DNA of 14,783 bases from assembly GCA_025351065.1 (NCBI GenBank), contig JANXWQ010000396.1, forward strand, positions 1 to 14,783. Direction: 5' to 3'. The DNA comes from Chthoniobacter sp. Lineage in GTDB: Bacteria; Verrucomicrobiota; Verrucomicrobiia; Chthoniobacterales; Chthoniobacteraceae. Each line of letters opens with the position of its first letter. Position 1 is the first letter of the stretch. This document shows, one piece after another, positions 13,801 through 14,783 of this stretch. The position numbers and the translations under genes are program-made. The notes under the pieces were generated by a model. That model was given only the letters and a program-made list of their open reading frames with translations. It was not told the origin of the DNA and did no database searches.

Positions 13801-14190
13801 CTAGGCCGAAATTTTTGCGCCGCGCGAAGTCGCCGCCTTGGCGGCCGGCACGGGGGGTTGCGCGGGCGGCTGGGAGTGCCGGCCTTCGGCAAATTTCGCG
13901 TTCAGTTCCGCCGCCGTTTCCATGAACGTCACCAGCGCCGCAGTCACGCCCCGGTATTCCTTGCCGGTCTTTTTCACGATGCCCGCCTGCACCAGATTCT
14001 GCAGCTTCTCATAAGCCCGCAGCCGCAGCATTTCCTCACCACCGCTGGCCGCATTGCGGGCTTTCAGGTTGGCGTGGACGATCGTAAAGAGCGTCTTGAA
14101 CTCGAACGAGGTTTTTTTGGAAAGGACTGTGGCCAGCTCCTCAGCTACCCGATCTGGTCCGCGACGTGAAAAGCCGTAAGATGATTTCAT
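13801..14190 (-). CDS. Unrecognised protein, possibly winged-helix
   Basis: This 129-residue protein starts at MKSSYGFSRRGPDRVAEELA. The rest is mostly helical and charged: VLSKKTSFEFKTLFTIVHAN, MLRLRAYEKLQNLVQAGIVK and KTGKEYRGVTAALVTFMETA. It ends in a Pro/Ala-rich, probably disordered tail (from about 104). The 'LxxLVQAGIVKKTGKEYRGV' pattern (helix, turn, then a basic strand pair) resembles a winged-helix unit, so DNA or RNA binding is possible; I do not recognise the family. The ATG at 14190 has GGAG just upstream, although the spacing is short. A start 23 codons further up (14259) would add an unlikely leader, MRGTASPAANDSS. It lies 90 bases from the divergent MFS gene. The 49-residue basic protein gene follows it on the same strand. 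Confidence 0.65.
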   Translation of the reverse strand: MKSSYGFSRRGPDRVAEELATVLSKKTSFEFKTLFTIVHANLKARNAASGGEEMLRLRAYEKLQNLVQAGIVKKTGKEYRGVTAALVTFMETAAELNAKFAEGRHSQPPAQPPVPAAKAATSRGAKISA

Positions 14191-14280
14191 CCACTCCAAT
14201 AGCCCATATCGCGGAAAGTGCGAGGAATCATTTGCCGCCGGGCTTGCCGTGCCGCGCAAAGCCGCCTAGACCCACACGCC

Positions 14281-14783
14281 ATGAATTCCTCCCGCAACAA
14301 ACTTTTCCTGATGATGGTGCTCGAAATCGCCGTCTGGGGCGCCTGGCTGCCGCTCATTTTCGGCTACCTGCCCAGCATCGGTTTCTCCGCCGCCGAACCG
14401 CCGGCGGCGCTCGCGCCCTATGTCCCGGATTTCCTGAAATGGCTCTTCTCCGAGCAGGGCATGATCCTCAACGCCTTCCCTGTCGCCGCCATCATCGGCA
14501 TGTTTTTCAGCAACCAGTTTGCCGACCGTAATTTCGCCGCCGAAAAATTCCTCGGTTTCTCCCACCTTGTCGGCGGGCTCGCCATTTTCGGCTGCGGCTT
14601 CACGCATAGTTTCTGGCCCTTCTTCGCCTGCATGTTCGTCCACTGCCTGTTCTACGTGCCGACCATGTCCATCACGAACTCCATCGCCTTTGCCAACATG
14701 AAGGACGCGCAACAGGAGTTCGGCATCGTGCGGATGGGCGGCACGATCGGCTGGATTTTGGCGGCGTGGCCGTTCACTTTCAT
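14281..14783 (+). CDS. NupG-like MFS nucleoside permease (N-terminal part)
   Basis: The frame opens at ATG 14281 and runs off the window end, giving 167 visible residues. The N-terminus has NKLFLMMVLEIAVWGAWLPL, typical of the nucleoside:H+ symporter (NupG) branch of the major facilitator superfamily. Hydrophobic helices follow: GMILNAFPVAAIIGMFFSNQ, FSHLVGGLAIFGCGFTHSFW and a third around FFACMFVHCLFYVPTMS. The stretch PTMSITNSIAFANMKDAQQE followed by FGIVRMGGTIGWI is also a family hallmark. It would sit in the inner membrane and import nucleosides or a related metabolite. No Shine-Dalgarno sequence is visible, and an in-frame TAG just upstream rules out a longer N-terminus. The C-terminal half is missing because of the window edge. 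Confidence 0.85.
   Translation, partial: MNSSRNKLFLMMVLEIAVWGAWLPLIFGYLPSIGFSAAEPPAALAPYVPDFLKWLFSEQGMILNAFPVAAIIGMFFSNQFADRNFAAEKFLGFSHLVGGLAIFGCGFTHSFWPFFACMFVHCLFYVPTMSITNSIAFANMKDAQQEFGIVRMGGTIGWILAAWPFTF

Noticed and set aside
1..14783. CRISPR array, tRNA or rRNA genes, insertion sequence
   Set aside because: No regularly spaced direct repeats, cloverleaf-like segment, rRNA-like sequence or transposase-like protein was seen on either strand.

Overview
The window looks like a chromosomal piece of a GC-rich, Gram-negative-type bacterium, most likely Verrucomicrobiota (Opitutales-like), with Planctomycetota the main alternative. The reasons are a DUF1501 protein and a DUF1592-type cytochrome encoded together, the C-terminal end of a PQQ-type beta-propeller protein, many genes without a clear Shine-Dalgarno sequence, and the protein similarities I recognise. 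The taxonomic call is an inference; there is no rRNA or other marker gene here.

Left part (1-5206): the end of a beta-propeller protein and its terminator are followed by a tight three-gene operon. It encodes a Tat-exported DUF1501 protein, an exported alpha/beta hydrolase (GTGA start/stop overlap) and a large c-type cytochrome of the DUF1587/1592/1588/1585 family (8-bp gap). All three products appear to be exported, so the operon probably encodes a periplasmic or envelope process. Its substrate is unknown.

Middle (5393-7798): yajQ, a broken alpha/beta hydrolase gene that keeps only its two ends, and a minus-strand siroheme nitrite/sulfite reductase of the NirA/Sir family with a hairpin overlapping its stop codon.

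Accessory island (about 7885-9290): this is the most unusual part. It holds a putative integron-type gene cassette (8015-8679). The cassette carries a small HELGH metallopeptidase-like gene whose stop codon lies inside the R'' box of a 123-bp attC-like hairpin. The 5' edge of the cassette is perfectly complementary over 11 bases to the cassette's own R'' side, as expected of an excisable circle. A SHOCT-domain membrane protein follows. No integrase gene is present in the window.

Right part (9291-14783): a GT-B-like glycosyltransferase converges on a polyprenyl glycosylphosphotransferase (exopolysaccharide or O-antigen initiation). Then come an EamA/DMT transporter, a convergent lipoprotein with a degenerate chagasin (I42)-like domain, a 49-residue basic protein that starts at TTG, an unrecognised 129-residue protein and the start of a NupG-like MFS permease cut by the window end. 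No tRNA, rRNA, CRISPR array or insertion sequence was found.
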